Positions 22,249-31,260 of a stretch of 35,323 bases of DNA are shown here, in pieces. Where the stretch lies: NCBI GenBank assembly GCA_018970785.1, contig JAGWVR010000033.1:1-35323 (forward strand). The letters run 5' to 3'. The position numbers were made by a program, and so were the translations under genes. Source of the stretch: Planctomycetota bacterium (GTDB lineage Bacteria > Planctomycetota > Planctomycetia > Pirellulales > UBA1268). Position 1 is the stretch's first letter; the number at the start of each line of letters is the position of its first letter. Below the pieces are notes generated by a model. The model was not told the origin of the DNA. It saw nothing but the letters and a program-made list of their open reading frames with translations, and did no database searches.

Positions 22249-23091
22249 ATGGCGTTGGTCATCGAGCCGCTTGCTGGCGGCGTTGGCGGACCGTTGTCGA
22301 TCGACCTGACAGGAATCGTGCCCGGGCTGCTCGCCGGGAACTCGGCCCCGGCGATCGCCGCGCTGCCGATCGGTGCCGACACGGGCACCGTCGCTCTCGG
22401 CAGTCTGTTCACGCTCCGCGGCGACGCCGCGGATGGTGTCGTGATCTGCCGCGGCGATTTCAGCCGTGTCCACGGGATCGCTGCCGGAATGGACCGGGGC
22501 ACGGTCGAGGTCGTCGGTGACGTCGGCCGTCATGCCGGCGCGGGCATGACCGGTGGCCGGCTCGTGGTCACCGGAAACGCGGGAGACTGGCTGGCCTCCG
22601 GGATGGCCGGGGGCGAGGTGGTGGTGGGGGGCGACGTCGGCGATCACGCCGCCGCGGCGCTTCCCGGGGCCGACCGCGGGCCGACGGGCGGTCGGGTCCT
22701 GGTGGCCGGCGACGCCGGAGCCTTCGCTGCCAGCCGGATGCGGCGCGGGATCCTGGTGGTCGCCGGCTCGTGCGGGCCGGGTGCGGCGTTCGAACTCCGC
22801 GCCGGCACGCTGGTGACCAACCGTGTCGGGGCCGGGTCGGCCGTCGGCATGCAGCGCGGCAGCATCGTGATCCTCGACCACGCCGCGGCGCCGCCCGGTG
22901 CGACGGTGGGGTTCATCGCAGGGCGGGCATGGGACCCGCCGTTCCTTCGCCTCCTGGCCGGTTCCCTGCCGGGCGCGGTTCCCTGGGCTGGCGTCGCCGC
23001 CGCGCTGCGCTGCGGAAGGTGGCGGCAGTGGCATGGCGATCCACTCCATGGCGGCCGGGGGGAGGTCCTCCAGGCCGAGCCGTGGGGCTGA
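22249..23091 (+). CDS. fhcC: Formylmethanofuran dehydrogenase subunit C-like protein
   Basis: 280 residues from the ATG at 22249, with GAGGGG 11-16 bases upstream. The protein is a right-handed beta-helix of repeated glycine turns, for example GGRLVVTGNAGDWLASGMAGGEVVVGGDVGDHA, the GXGXG pattern shared by FwdC/FmdC and the C-terminal domain of glutamate synthase. With no glutaminase or synthase domains and with subunit A in the same window, subunit C of the Fhc/Fwd complex is the best call. It should help hold the formyltransferase complex acting on methanofuran-type and tetrahydromethanopterin carriers. It follows the Hsp20 pair by 195 bases and precedes rpsL, so it is probably transcribed alone. 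Confidence 0.85.
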   Translation: MALVIEPLAGGVGGPLSIDLTGIVPGLLAGNSAPAIAALPIGADTGTVALGSLFTLRGDAADGVVICRGDFSRVHGIAAGMDRGTVEVVGDVGRHAGAGMTGGRLVVTGNAGDWLASGMAGGEVVVGGDVGDHAAAALPGADRGPTGGRVLVAGDAGAFAASRMRRGILVVAGSCGPGAAFELRAGTLVTNRVGAGSAVGMQRGSIVILDHAAAPPGATVGFIAGRAWDPPFLRLLAGSLPGAVPWAGVAAALRCGRWRQWHGDPLHGGRGEVLQAEPWG

Positions 23092-23234
23092 GGGACAGGG
23101 TATTCCGTGCCGATCCGCGGTTTTTCCAGACCGCTTCCGCCACCCGCCGGTTTGGACTATCCTGATCGATCCGGTCGAGGCCGCGGCCCGTCTGCCCGTC
23201 CCGCCCACCACCCGAGCTTTCCTTCCGGTCCCCA

Positions 23235-23603
23235 ATGCCCACGATCAGCCAACTGGTACGCAGCCGGCGCCGGCCGAAGCGGAAATTCTCCAAGTCGCCC
23301 GTGCTCGACCGCTGCCCACAGAAGCGCGGCGTCTGCCTCCAGGTGCGGACGATGACGCCGAAGAAGCCCAACTCGGCGTTGCGGAAGATCGCCCGCGTCC
23401 GGCTCTCGAACGCCAAGGAAGTCACGGTCTACATCCCCGGCGAAGGACACAACCTCCAGGAGCACTCGATCGTGCTGGTCCGCGGCGGCCGTGTCCGCGA
23501 CCTTCCGGGGGTGCGGTACCACATCATCCGCGGCGCGCTCGACACGCTCGGCGTCCAGGGCCGCAAGCAGTCGCGCAGCCTCTACGGAGCGAAGAAGGGC
23601 TAG
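23235..23603 (+). CDS. rpsL: 30S ribosomal protein S12
   Basis: 122 residues, the standard length. Signature segments are intact: [25 protein letters not shown] (the streptomycin-site lysine K43 present) and [28 protein letters not shown], which includes the aspartate modified in many bacteria. S12 lies at the decoding site. It is followed after only 6 bases by rpsG. A weak TTCCGC/TATCCT pair (23135-23163, 17-base spacer) may be the promoter. The preceding gene is the subunit C-like gene rather than RNA polymerase genes. Confidence 0.98.
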   Translation: MPTISQLVRSRRRPKRKFSKSPVLDRCPQKRGVCLQVRTMTPKKPNSALRKIARVRLSNAKEVTVYIPGEGHNLQEHSIVLVRGGRVRDLPGVRYHIIRGALDTLGVQGRKQSRSLYGAKKG

Positions 23604-23609
23604 TCTTCC

Positions 23610-24080
23610 ATGGGAAAAATCACCGCCAGTCGCGAACAGCTCACCCCCGATCCCCGGTACGGGTCGCTGCTCGCCAGCAAGTTCATCAACTGCCTGATGG
23701 TCGACGGCAAGAAGAGCGTCGCACAGAAGGTGTTCTACGCCGCGATGGAAATCGTCGCCAAGAAGATCACCGACTGCGAGCCGATCGAGGTCTTCAACCG
23801 CGCACTCGACAATTGCAAGCCCTCCGTCGAGGTCCGCTCGAAGCGTGTCGGCGGTGCCGCGTACCAGGTGCCGATGCAGGTCAACCGCAACCGGCAGCAG
23901 TCGCTCGGGATCCGCTGGATGCTCCAGGCGGTCCGTGAGAAGAAGGGGCGCGCGACCCACGAAAAACTCGCCGAAGAGATTATCGCCGCCTACAAGCGCG
24001 AGGGGGCGGCGGTCACGAAGCGCGACAACGTCCACCGGATGGCGGATGCCAACAAGGCGTTCGCACACTTCGCCTGGTGA
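23610..24080 (+). CDS. rpsG: 30S ribosomal protein S7
   Basis: 156 residues, normal for S7. It carries the expected [35 protein letters not shown] (16S rRNA contact) and [26 protein letters not shown] segments. S7 nucleates assembly of the 30S head. The 6-base gap to rpsL leaves no room for an E. coli-type S7 repressor site between them. Downstream, fusA and tuf, the usual partners in the str operon, are absent; instead a 143-base gap with two hairpins leads to an unrelated gene. Confidence 0.98.
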   Translation: MGKITASREQLTPDPRYGSLLASKFINCLMVDGKKSVAQKVFYAAMEIVAKKITDCEPIEVFNRALDNCKPSVEVRSKRVGGAAYQVPMQVNRNRQQSLGIRWMLQAVREKKGRATHEKLAEEIIAAYKREGAAVTKRDNVHRMADANKAFAHFAW

Positions 24081-24088
24081 CCCGGCCA

Positions 24089-24181
24089 TCGTTCGCCTGC
24101 CTTCCGGCAGACGAGCGACTGACCGCGTTGGCGGCGTTGGGGTGAGGACGGTGGCTGGTGCAGCGGTCCGCTGAGGACCGC
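24089..24181 (+). terminator. Two hairpins after rpsG (terminator candidates)
   Basis: A 13-position stem at 24089-24101/24106-24118 with TTCC loop (one mismatch, one G-T pair), then a perfect 7-bp stem GCGGTCC/GGACCGC at 24163-24169/24175-24181. Both lie between the rpsG stop and the next gene. Neither has a long U-tract. Confidence 0.5.
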
Positions 24182-24223
24182 CTTAGCGGTGACCGCGCCG
24201 ATCGTTTCCCCTGCCACCGTGCC

Positions 24224-24763
24224 ATGATCGACGACGACGCACAGCGGATCGTGCGGGCACTTCTCTCGTCGCGAACCGTCGCGGCCCTGGCGACCCTCCA
24301 CCGCGGCCTGCCGGCGGCGTCGATGGTACCGTTTGCCCTCCACGACGCCGCCGTTGGAGAGGGCTCCGACTCCGGCACGTCGCCCACGACCGGCGGCGGT
24401 CGCGTGATCCTCGTCACCCACGTGAGCCGACTCTCCGCCCACACGCGCGACATGCTCGACAACCCCGCGGTGTGCCTGCTGGTGACGGGCCCCGACCCCG
24501 CGGACGGCGGGGGGGGAATGCCGCAGGCCGTCCCGCGGATCGCGATCCAGGCAGAGGCCCGGTTCGTGCCGCGCGAGATGGCCGGGTACACGGCGCTGCA
24601 CGACACCTACGTCGGCCGGTTTCCCGACACGGCGGCGTTTTTTGGATTCGCCGACTTCTCGCTGGTGGCCTTGATCCCCACCGGGGCCCGCCTGGTCGCC
24701 GGCTTCGCCCGCGCCCATTCCCTTTCGCCGGCCGAGCTCGACCGGGCGGCATTCGGCCGCTGA
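24224..24763 (+). CDS. Pyridoxamine 5'-phosphate oxidase-family/HugZ-like flavin-binding protein
   Basis: 179 residues from the ATG at 24224. The split-barrel pattern is recognisable: ALLSSRTVAALATLHRGLPAASMVPFAL at the start, then VILVTHVSRLSAHTRDMLDNPAVCLLV and AIQAEARFVP, followed by YVGRFPDTAAFFGFADFSLVALIPTGARLVAGF. This is the HugZ-like subgroup (heme-utilisation/FMN proteins) rather than PdxH. The C-terminal DUF2470 domain of some homologues is missing. A glycine-rich loop (GGGG) lies within the barrel. Substrate unknown. It stands between the ribosomal operon and lexA. Confidence 0.8.
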   Translation: MIDDDAQRIVRALLSSRTVAALATLHRGLPAASMVPFALHDAAVGEGSDSGTSPTTGGGRVILVTHVSRLSAHTRDMLDNPAVCLLVTGPDPADGGGGMPQAVPRIAIQAEARFVPREMAGYTALHDTYVGRFPDTAAFFGFADFSLVALIPTGARLVAGFARAHSLSPAELDRAAFGR

Positions 24764-24822
24764 TCGTCCGGGGGGGACCAGGTTTTCGCCGCCACGTCGC
24801 GTGGCCGAGCGCCCGGGACACC

Positions 24823-24870
24823 TTGTCTTTGAACAGCCGTATAGTAAGATACTGCTGTCCATACTGACCA
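24823..24870 (+). promoter_or_regulatory. lexA promoter with overlapping palindromic operator candidate
   Basis: -35 TTGTCT (24823-24828), 16-base spacer, -10 TAAGAT (24845-24850). The palindrome AGTA-AGA-TACT (24843-24853) sits on the -10. ATACTG is repeated directly at 24849-24854 and 24861-24866. CTGT-N8-ACCA at 24855-24870 is only a poor version of the gammaproteobacterial SOS box. Autorepression by LexA here is inferred. Confidence 0.45.
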
Positions 24871-24889
24871 ATGTCTCCGGAGCCATGCC

Positions 24890-25759
24890 ATGGACAGCGG
24901 CAAGACACAGCCTCGTCGCGATCCCCACGCGGGTGCGGCGGGAGGGCCTCCCTCCGCCGGCGCCCGCCGGGGGCGGAAGCCGCTCGCGGTCAAGTCAGCG
25001 ACGACGAAGCGGAGCGGCGGTGGGGCCCGGACCGGCAAGGGCGGTGGCTCCCCCGCCCCCCGCGGCGACGGCGGTGCAACGTCCCTGCACCGCACCGGGA
25101 TGCCCGGGGTGGCGTCACTGCTCGGCGGACCGCTGGAGCTCGACGCCGATTCCGCCGACGCCGGCGGCAACGCGCCGACCCCGCGGCAAATGGAGATCTA
25201 TGCGTTCATCCGCGACAAGATTCATTCCCGTGGGTTCGGCCCCACGGTCCGGGAGATCGGCGAGGCGTTTCGCATCCGATCCCCCAACGGCGTCGTCTGC
25301 CACCTCAAGGCACTCGAGCGAAAGCGCCTGATCAGCCGCGGTCGAAACATGTCGCGGGCGATCGAATTGGTCGCCGAGCCGGCGCACCTCAAAGGCCTGC
25401 CGATGGCCGGGGTCGTGGCCGCGGGCACGCTGCGCGTCGCCGACGAACAGCGTGAGCGGATCGATTTCCAGGATCTGTTCGACCGTGACGATCACTTCGT
25501 GCTCAAGGTCATGGGTGATTCGATGATCGATGCCCAGATATCGGACGGGGATTGGGTGGTGATCCGGCGGCAGAAAAATGCACGGGCGGGCGACATCGTC
25601 GTCGCCCAGACCGACGACGGCGAAGCGACGCTCAAGTACTGGTTCCCGGAACGGGACCGGATCCGGCTCCAGCCCGCCAATGCGACGATGAAGCCGATGT
25701 ACGTGCGAAACGCGCGCGTGCTCGGTGTCCTCGTCGGCGTCGTCCGCAAGACCCATTGA
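24890..25759 (+). CDS. lexA: LexA-type SOS repressor with long N-terminal extension
   Basis: 289 residues; typical LexA has about 200-230. An unusual extension of about 95 basic, glycine/proline-rich residues precedes the winged helix (96-160: TPRQMEIYAFIRDKI, then SPNGVVCHLKALERKRLI). The peptidase part is complete: cleavage site A178-G179 in VVAAGT, S211 in MGDSMID and K249 in ATLKYW. It should repress DNA-damage genes and self-cleave with RecA filament. Recognition-helix residues differ from E. coli LexA (SPNGVV for SPNAAE), so its operator need not be CTGT-N8-ACAG. GGAG lies before the ATG. An alternative internal start at M71 or M101 would give a standard length. Confidence 0.92.
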   Translation: MDSGKTQPRRDPHAGAAGGPPSAGARRGRKPLAVKSATTKRSGGGARTGKGGGSPAPRGDGGATSLHRTGMPGVASLLGGPLELDADSADAGGNAPTPRQMEIYAFIRDKIHSRGFGPTVREIGEAFRIRSPNGVVCHLKALERKRLISRGRNMSRAIELVAEPAHLKGLPMAGVVAAGTLRVADEQRERIDFQDLFDRDDHFVLKVMGDSMIDAQISDGDWVVIRRQKNARAGDIVVAQTDDGEATLKYWFPERDRIRLQPANATMKPMYVRNARVLGVLVGVVRKTH

Positions 25760-25856
25760 CCAGCGGCCGATAGCCTGCGGTGCGCTGCCGCGTGGGTCCG
25801 ACGGCGGGCTGGAACCAAGGCGGCCCTCGTGACGGTCGCGGACGCGGGCCGGCGGT

Positions 25857-27248
25857 TCAGGAAGCGGCGGATGAGGCCACCCCCGCCAGCTTGTTGTAGA
25901 GCGTCTTCAGGCTGATCCCCAGTTCCTCGGCGGCCCGCGGCTTGTTGCCCTGGTGGCGGTCGAGGGCGGCGAGGATCGCCTGGGTCTCCAATTCGCGGAG
26001 GCTGACGGGGCGGTCGACGGCGGGAGCCGCCGCGCCGGTGGCAGTCGCCACCGGCGGCCGCCCGGCGGTCAGCCGTGCCGGCAAATGACCGACGGACAGG
26101 GGCAACTCGTCACACAGGACCAGCGCGTGCTCGACGACGTTGGCCAGTTCGCGGACGTTGCCGGGCCAGCGGTGCCTGCCGAGGATCGCGACGGTGTCGG
26201 CGGTCGCCGCGACCGCCTGCGGCGGCGTCTGGGGACGGGCGCGGCGGACGAAGTGCTCGACCAGCGCCGGGAGATCGTCGAGCCGGTCGCGGAGCGGGGG
26301 AACGGCGATCTCGAAGGTGTTGATCCGGAACAGGAGATCCTCACGGAACGTCCCCTCCGCCACCATCTCCTCGAGACAGCGGTGCGTGGCACAGATCACC
26401 CGGACATCGACCATCGTCGGGGCGTTGTCGCCGACACGGCGGATCTCACCGCTCTCCAGCGCCCGGAGGAGCCGGGGCTGGAGCGCCCGGGGCAGCTCTC
26501 CGACTTCGTCGAGAAACAGCGTGCCCCCGTCGGCGACCTCGAACAGGCCGGCGCGGTGCTCGTCGGCACCGGTGAAGGCACCCTTGCGATGGCCGAACAG
26601 TTCGCTTTCCACGAGCTGCTCGGGGAGCGCTCCGCAATTGACCGCGACCAGCGGGCCGGCCGCCCGGGCACTCGCCTCGTGGATCGCCCGGGCGACGAGC
26701 TCCTTGCCGGTGCCGGTCTCCCCGCGGATGAGCACGGTCGCCGACGACGCGGCGACCCGGGCGATGAGGCGGCGGACCTCCGCCAGCGACGGCGACTCCC
26801 CCACCAACCGCGTCGCTCCCTCGGCCCGGAGGACACGCCCCTCGAGGGCGCGGAGCCGGGCCGTCAGCTCACGCTTGCGGCGTACCCGCTCGAGAACCCC
26901 CTGGATCTCCGCCAGCTTGCAGGGCTTGGTGAGGTAATCGAACACCCCCTGGCGGACCGCGGCGACGGCCGTCTCCAGCGACGACTTCCCGGTGACGATC
27001 ACCGTCTCAGTGTCGGGGGAGATCTCGCGGACGCGTCCGATCACCTCCAGTCCACCGACGCCCGGCATGTCGAGATCGACGATCACGCAGTCGTAGGCGG
27101 TCCGCTCCAGGGCCGCCAGCGCCGTGCGGCCGTCGGGGCAGACGGTCGCCTCGTGGCCGAGTCGCGGCAATTCGATCCGCATCAACTCCTGGAGCGAACA
27201 CTCGTCGTCCGCGAACAGGATCCGCATCGGTCGCGTCGTCATCGCCAT
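25857..27248 (-). CDS. Sigma-54-dependent response regulator, NtrC family
   Basis: 463 residues from the ATG at 27248, with GGGAGGA upstream; an ATG at 27242 is also in frame. Domains in order: receiver (1-125; D58 in VDLDMP as phosphoacceptor, acidic pair D14-D15, K108), a helical linker, AAA+ (about 148-375), and a C-terminal Fis-like HTH ([20 protein letters not shown]). The AAA+ domain has Walker A GETGTGKE (176-183), the sigma-54 contact loop GAFTGA (223-228) and Walker B TLFLDEV. It should open sigma-54 promoters when phosphorylated. Its partner kinase ends 32 bases upstream. Targets are unknown; the Hsp20 promoter at 21022 is a candidate. Confidence 0.95.
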   Translation of the reverse strand: MAMTTRPMRILFADDECSLQELMRIELPRLGHEATVCPDGRTALAALERTAYDCVIVDLDMPGVGGLEVIGRVREISPDTETVIVTGKSSLETAVAAVRQGVFDYLTKPCKLAEIQGVLERVRRKRELTARLRALEGRVLRAEGATRLVGESPSLAEVRRLIARVAASSATVLIRGETGTGKELVARAIHEASARAAGPLVAVNCGALPEQLVESELFGHRKGAFTGADEHRAGLFEVADGGTLFLDEVGELPRALQPRLLRALESGEIRRVGDNAPTMVDVRVICATHRCLEEMVAEGTFREDLLFRINTFEIAVPPLRDRLDDLPALVEHFVRRARPQTPPQAVAATADTVAILGRHRWPGNVRELANVVEHALVLCDELPLSVGHLPARLTAGRPPVATATGAAAPAVDRPVSLRELETQAILAALDRHQGNKPRAAEELGISLKTLYNKLAGVASSAAS

Positions 27249-27280
27249 CGGTTCCTCCCGGCCGGTGCCGGCGTGGTGAT

Positions 27281-28834
27281 TCAGGCAGCCCGCGCCTGGC
27301 GGGGCGGCGGCACCGCGGCGACGGTCGCCACGGGCAGCGTGAGGCGGAAGCTCGAACCGTGCCCCGGCCCGTCGCTCGAGGCGGTGATCCGCCCACCGTG
27401 ATCGGCGACGATCCGGTGCACGATCGAGAGGCCCAGGCCGGTCCCCTGCCCCGCACGGCGGCGGGTGAAGAAAGGCTCGAAGAGGTGCTCGAGGACCTCG
27501 CCGGTCATCCCGCAGCCGTCGTCGGCGCACACCAGCACCGCCTCGCCCCCCTCGCGCCGCACCACCACGCTGACGCTCCCCTCCGCCTCGATGCTGTCGA
27601 GGGCGTTGACGAGGAGATTGAGCACGACCTGCTTGATTTCCTGCGGATTGACCATCACCAGCAGGTCGCCGTCGTCGTCAGGGCCCCTGATCTCGACGGA
27701 CCGGCCGGCGAACCGCCCCACGTGGCCGAGCATCTCGGCGACGTCGCGCACCAAGCCGACCAGCGCCGTCGGCTGGCGCCGCACCTCGCCGAGCCGGGAG
27801 AAGTCGAGCAGCCTCTCGGTGATCCCCTTGCAGCGGAAGGCCTCGCTCTGGATGAGCTCCAGGTAGCGGCCCGCGACCTTGAGGTCGTCGTCTTCCAGCC
27901 GCAGCGTGCCGAGCCGGCCCTCGAGCGACTCGGCGCACATCGCGATCGAGGCCAGGGGGTTGTTGATCTCGTGGGCGACACCCGCCGCGAGGAAGCCGAC
28001 GCTCGCCAATTGCTCGCTGCGGATCACCTCGCGGGTGCGCAGCTGCACCTGGCGGTCGAGGTCGTCGCGGATCTCGCGGAACCGGGTCGTCATCCCGTTG
28101 AGTGCCTCGGCGAGCTCGGCCATCTCGTCGCGCGTGTCGAGCGCGATGCGGAAGTCGAAGTCGCCGTCAGCCACACGGCGCGAGCCATGGCCGAGCAGGC
28201 GGAGCGGCCGGAACACCCACCGGTAGGTGAGCACCCCCAGGGCGGTCAACAACCCCGCGGCGGCCAGCGCCGCGGCCGACGTCGTGAGGATCAGGGTCCG
28301 GTAGCCGCTGCGGACCTCGGAGGCGAGGTCGTGGAGGTGCTCCTGGAGGTAACTGGGCAGGGCCGCCGACAGGGCGGCCAGCCGTTCGAGTTCGGCCCCG
28401 ACCGCGTTGCGACCGGCGTGGCTGGCCGACACGAGGCCGTCGATCCGGCGGAGCGAGGCATCGATCGCGTGGGCCGTCGCCTGCTCCCGGCTCCGATCAC
28501 CGAACGGCACGTCGTCGACCTCACCGGATTCGAGTTCGAGCCGGTAGCGGTGGAGCGCGTCCTGCACCTCGGCGAGGGCCTCGGGGAACCGCTCGATCCC
28601 TCCGGGACCGTCGCCGTGACCGGCGGCGACCGCATGCCGCAAACGGAGGCGCCCGACGGCGTCGCCGAGGGCGCTGGCCCGGGGAAGCTCGCCGGCCCGG
28701 CGGCTCAACCCGCGGACCAACCGCCGGTAGGAATAGATGCCGAGAAAGCCGCTGGCCGACAACACCGCGACCATGATGCCGACGAGCAGGCCACCGAGCA
28801 GCAGCTTCTCCCGGATCGGTCGCCGTTTGGGCAT
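27281..28834 (-). CDS. Membrane histidine kinase, NtrB/ZraS-like
   Basis: 517 residues from the ATG at 28834. There are two membrane spans (about 11-33 and 184-206) around a roughly 150-residue helical periplasmic sensor. A HAMP linker follows (about 207-262, [20 protein letters not shown]), then HisKA with H288 in [14 protein letters not shown]. The ATPase domain has N410 in [23 protein letters not shown] and GTGLGLS. It phosphorylates the NtrC-type regulator encoded just downstream. There is no PAS domain. The sensor seems to be a four-helix-bundle type, so the ligand cannot be guessed. A weak promoter-like pair (TTCTGG, 18 bases, TATCGT; 28905-28876) lies ahead. It is separated by 125 bases from the VWA gene. 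Confidence 0.94.
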   Translation of the reverse strand: MPKRRPIREKLLLGGLLVGIMVAVLSASGFLGIYSYRRLVRGLSRRAGELPRASALGDAVGRLRLRHAVAAGHGDGPGGIERFPEALAEVQDALHRYRLELESGEVDDVPFGDRSREQATAHAIDASLRRIDGLVSASHAGRNAVGAELERLAALSAALPSYLQEHLHDLASEVRSGYRTLILTTSAAALAAAGLLTALGVLTYRWVFRPLRLLGHGSRRVADGDFDFRIALDTRDEMAELAEALNGMTTRFREIRDDLDRQVQLRTREVIRSEQLASVGFLAAGVAHEINNPLASIAMCAESLEGRLGTLRLEDDDLKVAGRYLELIQSEAFRCKGITERLLDFSRLGEVRRQPTALVGLVRDVAEMLGHVGRFAGRSVEIRGPDDDGDLLVMVNPQEIKQVVLNLLVNALDSIEAEGSVSVVVRREGGEAVLVCADDGCGMTGEVLEHLFEPFFTRRRAGQGTGLGLSIVHRIVADHGGRITASSDGPGHGSSFRLTLPVATVAAVPPPRQARAA

Positions 28835-28959
28835 CGCCACGCTCCCGCCCCGGGGGTACCCTCCCCGGGGCCGCGACGATAGCAGGCTTCGGCCACCCGC
28901 CAGAATGGCGAAAACCGCGGTCGACACGGCGCTTTTCACTCGCTGCCGCGCCCGGTCGG

Positions 28960-31260
28960 TCAGACGAGGCCCCACCGCTTCCGCAGGAACCACTCGCAGC
29001 ACATCAGTCCGGCGAGGAGCAGGAGCATCGGCCACTTGTCCCACGGGCTGTAGCTCCACTGCTCTTCGGTCTCGAACGCCGAGGGCAGTGCGGCGATCTC
29101 GGCGAACAGACGCGGCAACTCCTCCGGGGAGCGGACGCCGCCGGTGCTCGCCTCGGCGAGCTGGCGCATGAGGAGCGGGTTGGCACGGGGATTGGCCAGC
29201 TCGAGATCCTGGCGGAAGACGGTGAACCGGGCACTGCGCGTCGTGACCTCGCCGTTGGCACGGGTCGCCTTGACCTCCAGCTTCCAATCCCCGGGTTCAC
29301 TGAACTCGGCGATCGAGCCGTTGAACACGTCGCCGCGGCGCGTGATCCGCACCGGCCTCGTCGCTCCGCCGGGAGCGATCGCCGTCGCCTCGAACGACAC
29401 CTCCGGCACGGGCGTGCCGTCGGACTTGGTGATGCCGGCGTCGAAGGCCAGGCTCGCACCGGGCGACACGCGGCGCTGCGCCAGGCGCACCCACACCTTG
29501 TCGGCCTCGTCGTCCTCCTGCCGCGCCAGCCAGAGAACGAGCTGGCGCCAGAACCGACGATGCTGCTCGGCCGCCCCCTGCATCGCCCAGCGCCACGTCG
29601 AATCGGCTGCGAACACCGCCACCCGGCCCTCGCCGAACTCGCGGGCCACCAGCAGCGGCCGACCGTCGCCGGAGACGGCCAGGGGCTTCGCGGTCGGTGT
29701 CAGCCGGCCGAGCAGATTCGCCCCGTCGAGCGGCGGCAGCGCCTGCCAGACCGCCAGCGACCGTGCCTGGTCGGGCCCCTGGCGGAGGACGGCCACCGCT
29801 CCGAACCGCGGGTCGGGGAGCATCTGGATCGGTCCCGGGAGATGGAGGCCGGGGCGGATCGGTTTGTCGAACGGCTGGCGGGCGAGCTGGTCCGGTTCGT
29901 AGGGGAGCAGCGGGGCGAGGGCAGTGCCTCCCCATCCTCCCGCCTCGAAGGCGTGAAAGCCGCCGAGAAACCCGATTCCCGCACCGGCGCCGACCCGGGC
30001 GAGGATCACGCGCAGGTCTTCGGGCCGCAGCGCCGCGGAGTCGAGGTCACCGACGAGGTACACGTTGGCGTCGGTGGCGAGGGTGCGCGAGAGATCGACG
30101 GGCCAGTCGCGGCGGGCCGCAGCCGTCGAATCGAGCCCCTCGTACGTCACCTGGATGTCGGGGCTGGCGGCGAGCACGCGCCGCACGAACCGCTGCTCGA
30201 CACGGGGCGAGCCCTCGAGGTACGTGACGCGCAGCCCGCCGTCGATGACGTCGACGAACGTCGTCAACTCGTTGTTGCTGACGACCACCTCGCCTTCCTG
30301 CGGATCGACGGCGAGGACGATCTTCTTCTCACCGACGCCGTTCGGCGTCCAGGTGAGCCGCACGGGCTCGTCGGTCCCCCGGGCCGAAGCCCGCACCAAG
30401 GTCCGGGCGACCTCTTCGAGGGCGCCGGCGTCGTTCTCGGCGAGCAGGGCGACGGGCACGTCGCGCTCGCCGAACCCCTCCAGCCGAACCCGCCCCGAAA
30501 CCTCGAGCGTGTTCTTCAGATACACCGTCTCCGCGGCGCTGAGGCTGACGACGGCGGCGTCGCGCCCCTGGCCGGTGCCGCGCTGCTGGCCGAACGTGAC
30601 GGTCCACAGCGGCACGGCGGCATCGCCGACCCGGCGGGCGACGGTCTGCGGCGGCGTGTCGCGCGGCGGATAGGCCTGCTGGGCGCCGTCGCTGAGGACG
30701 ATCACGCCGACCATCGTCTGCCCGGCCACGGCGCGGAGGGCGTCGTCGAGAGCCGCGCCGAGGGCGGTCTGGTCGGTCGACGGGAGCCGCTGCCAGTTTC
30801 CCAAAGGAAACGGATCGTCGTCGGCTGCGGGAACCGGCGTGGCCGTGCGGTCGAACCGCCACAGGGCGATGTCGATGCCCCCGTCGGCGGTCAGCGCCTG
30901 CGCCGCCGGCCGGCTCGCCGCGAGGGCCCCGGTCATCTCCTCCCACCGGGTGCGCCCGGCCGGGCCGTCGGGTACGGTCATGCTCTCCGAGGCGTCGGCA
31001 AGGACCAGCAGCGTTCCCTGCTGCCGCGCCTTGCGGACGGCGACGATCGTCGGCCGGACAAGGCAGGCCACCAGCGCGAGGAACGCCGCCACGCGCAGCG
31101 CCACCAGAATCCGCCGCCGGCCCGGGGCGAGACGGCTGGCATCGGGGCCGAAGACGACGAGGATCACCGCCAGCAGCACGGCCACTCCGGCCACGAACCA
31201 CCCCGAACCCACCGGGTCGAAGCCGACCGAGAGCCCGTCGAATGGGGAAGCGGCGCTCAT
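28960..31260 (-). CDS. Membrane protein with VWA domain and glutamine-amidotransferase-like region
   Basis: 766 residues. Two N-terminal spans (about 22-37 and 52-68) are followed by a von Willebrand A domain with an intact MIDAS, D89-A-S91-E-S93, and LSDGAQQ later in the domain. The middle contains beta-rich repeats, then a class-I-amidotransferase-like fold (VILARVGAGAGIGFLGGFHAFEAGG). A final span (MLLLLAGLMCCEWFLRKRW) lies at the C-terminus. The start overlaps the end of the BatA-like gene by ATGA, so they are translationally coupled. This type closes MoxR/DUF58 operons in planctomycetes and others; proposed roles are in chaperoning or assembling membrane or periplasmic complexes. Function is not shown here. 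Confidence 0.82.
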   Translation of the reverse strand: MSAASPFDGLSVGFDPVGSGWFVAGVAVLLAVILVVFGPDASRLAPGRRRILVALRVAAFLALVACLVRPTIVAVRKARQQGTLLVLADASESMTVPDGPAGRTRWEEMTGALAASRPAAQALTADGGIDIALWRFDRTATPVPAADDDPFPLGNWQRLPSTDQTALGAALDDALRAVAGQTMVGVIVLSDGAQQAYPPRDTPPQTVARRVGDAAVPLWTVTFGQQRGTGQGRDAAVVSLSAAETVYLKNTLEVSGRVRLEGFGERDVPVALLAENDAGALEEVARTLVRASARGTDEPVRLTWTPNGVGEKKIVLAVDPQEGEVVVSNNELTTFVDVIDGGLRVTYLEGSPRVEQRFVRRVLAASPDIQVTYEGLDSTAAARRDWPVDLSRTLATDANVYLVGDLDSAALRPEDLRVILARVGAGAGIGFLGGFHAFEAGGWGGTALAPLLPYEPDQLARQPFDKPIRPGLHLPGPIQMLPDPRFGAVAVLRQGPDQARSLAVWQALPPLDGANLLGRLTPTAKPLAVSGDGRPLLVAREFGEGRVAVFAADSTWRWAMQGAAEQHRRFWRQLVLWLARQEDDEADKVWVRLAQRRVSPGASLAFDAGITKSDGTPVPEVSFEATAIAPGGATRPVRITRRGDVFNGSIAEFSEPGDWKLEVKATRANGEVTTRSARFTVFRQDLELANPRANPLLMRQLAEASTGGVRSPEELPRLFAEIAALPSAFETEEQWSYSPWDKWPMLLLLAGLMCCEWFLRKRWGLV

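Noticed and set aside
24855..24870. Gammaproteobacterial SOS box CTGT-N8-ACAG before lexA
   Set aside because: The second half reads ACCA, two mismatches, and the LexA recognition helix differs from that of E. coli.
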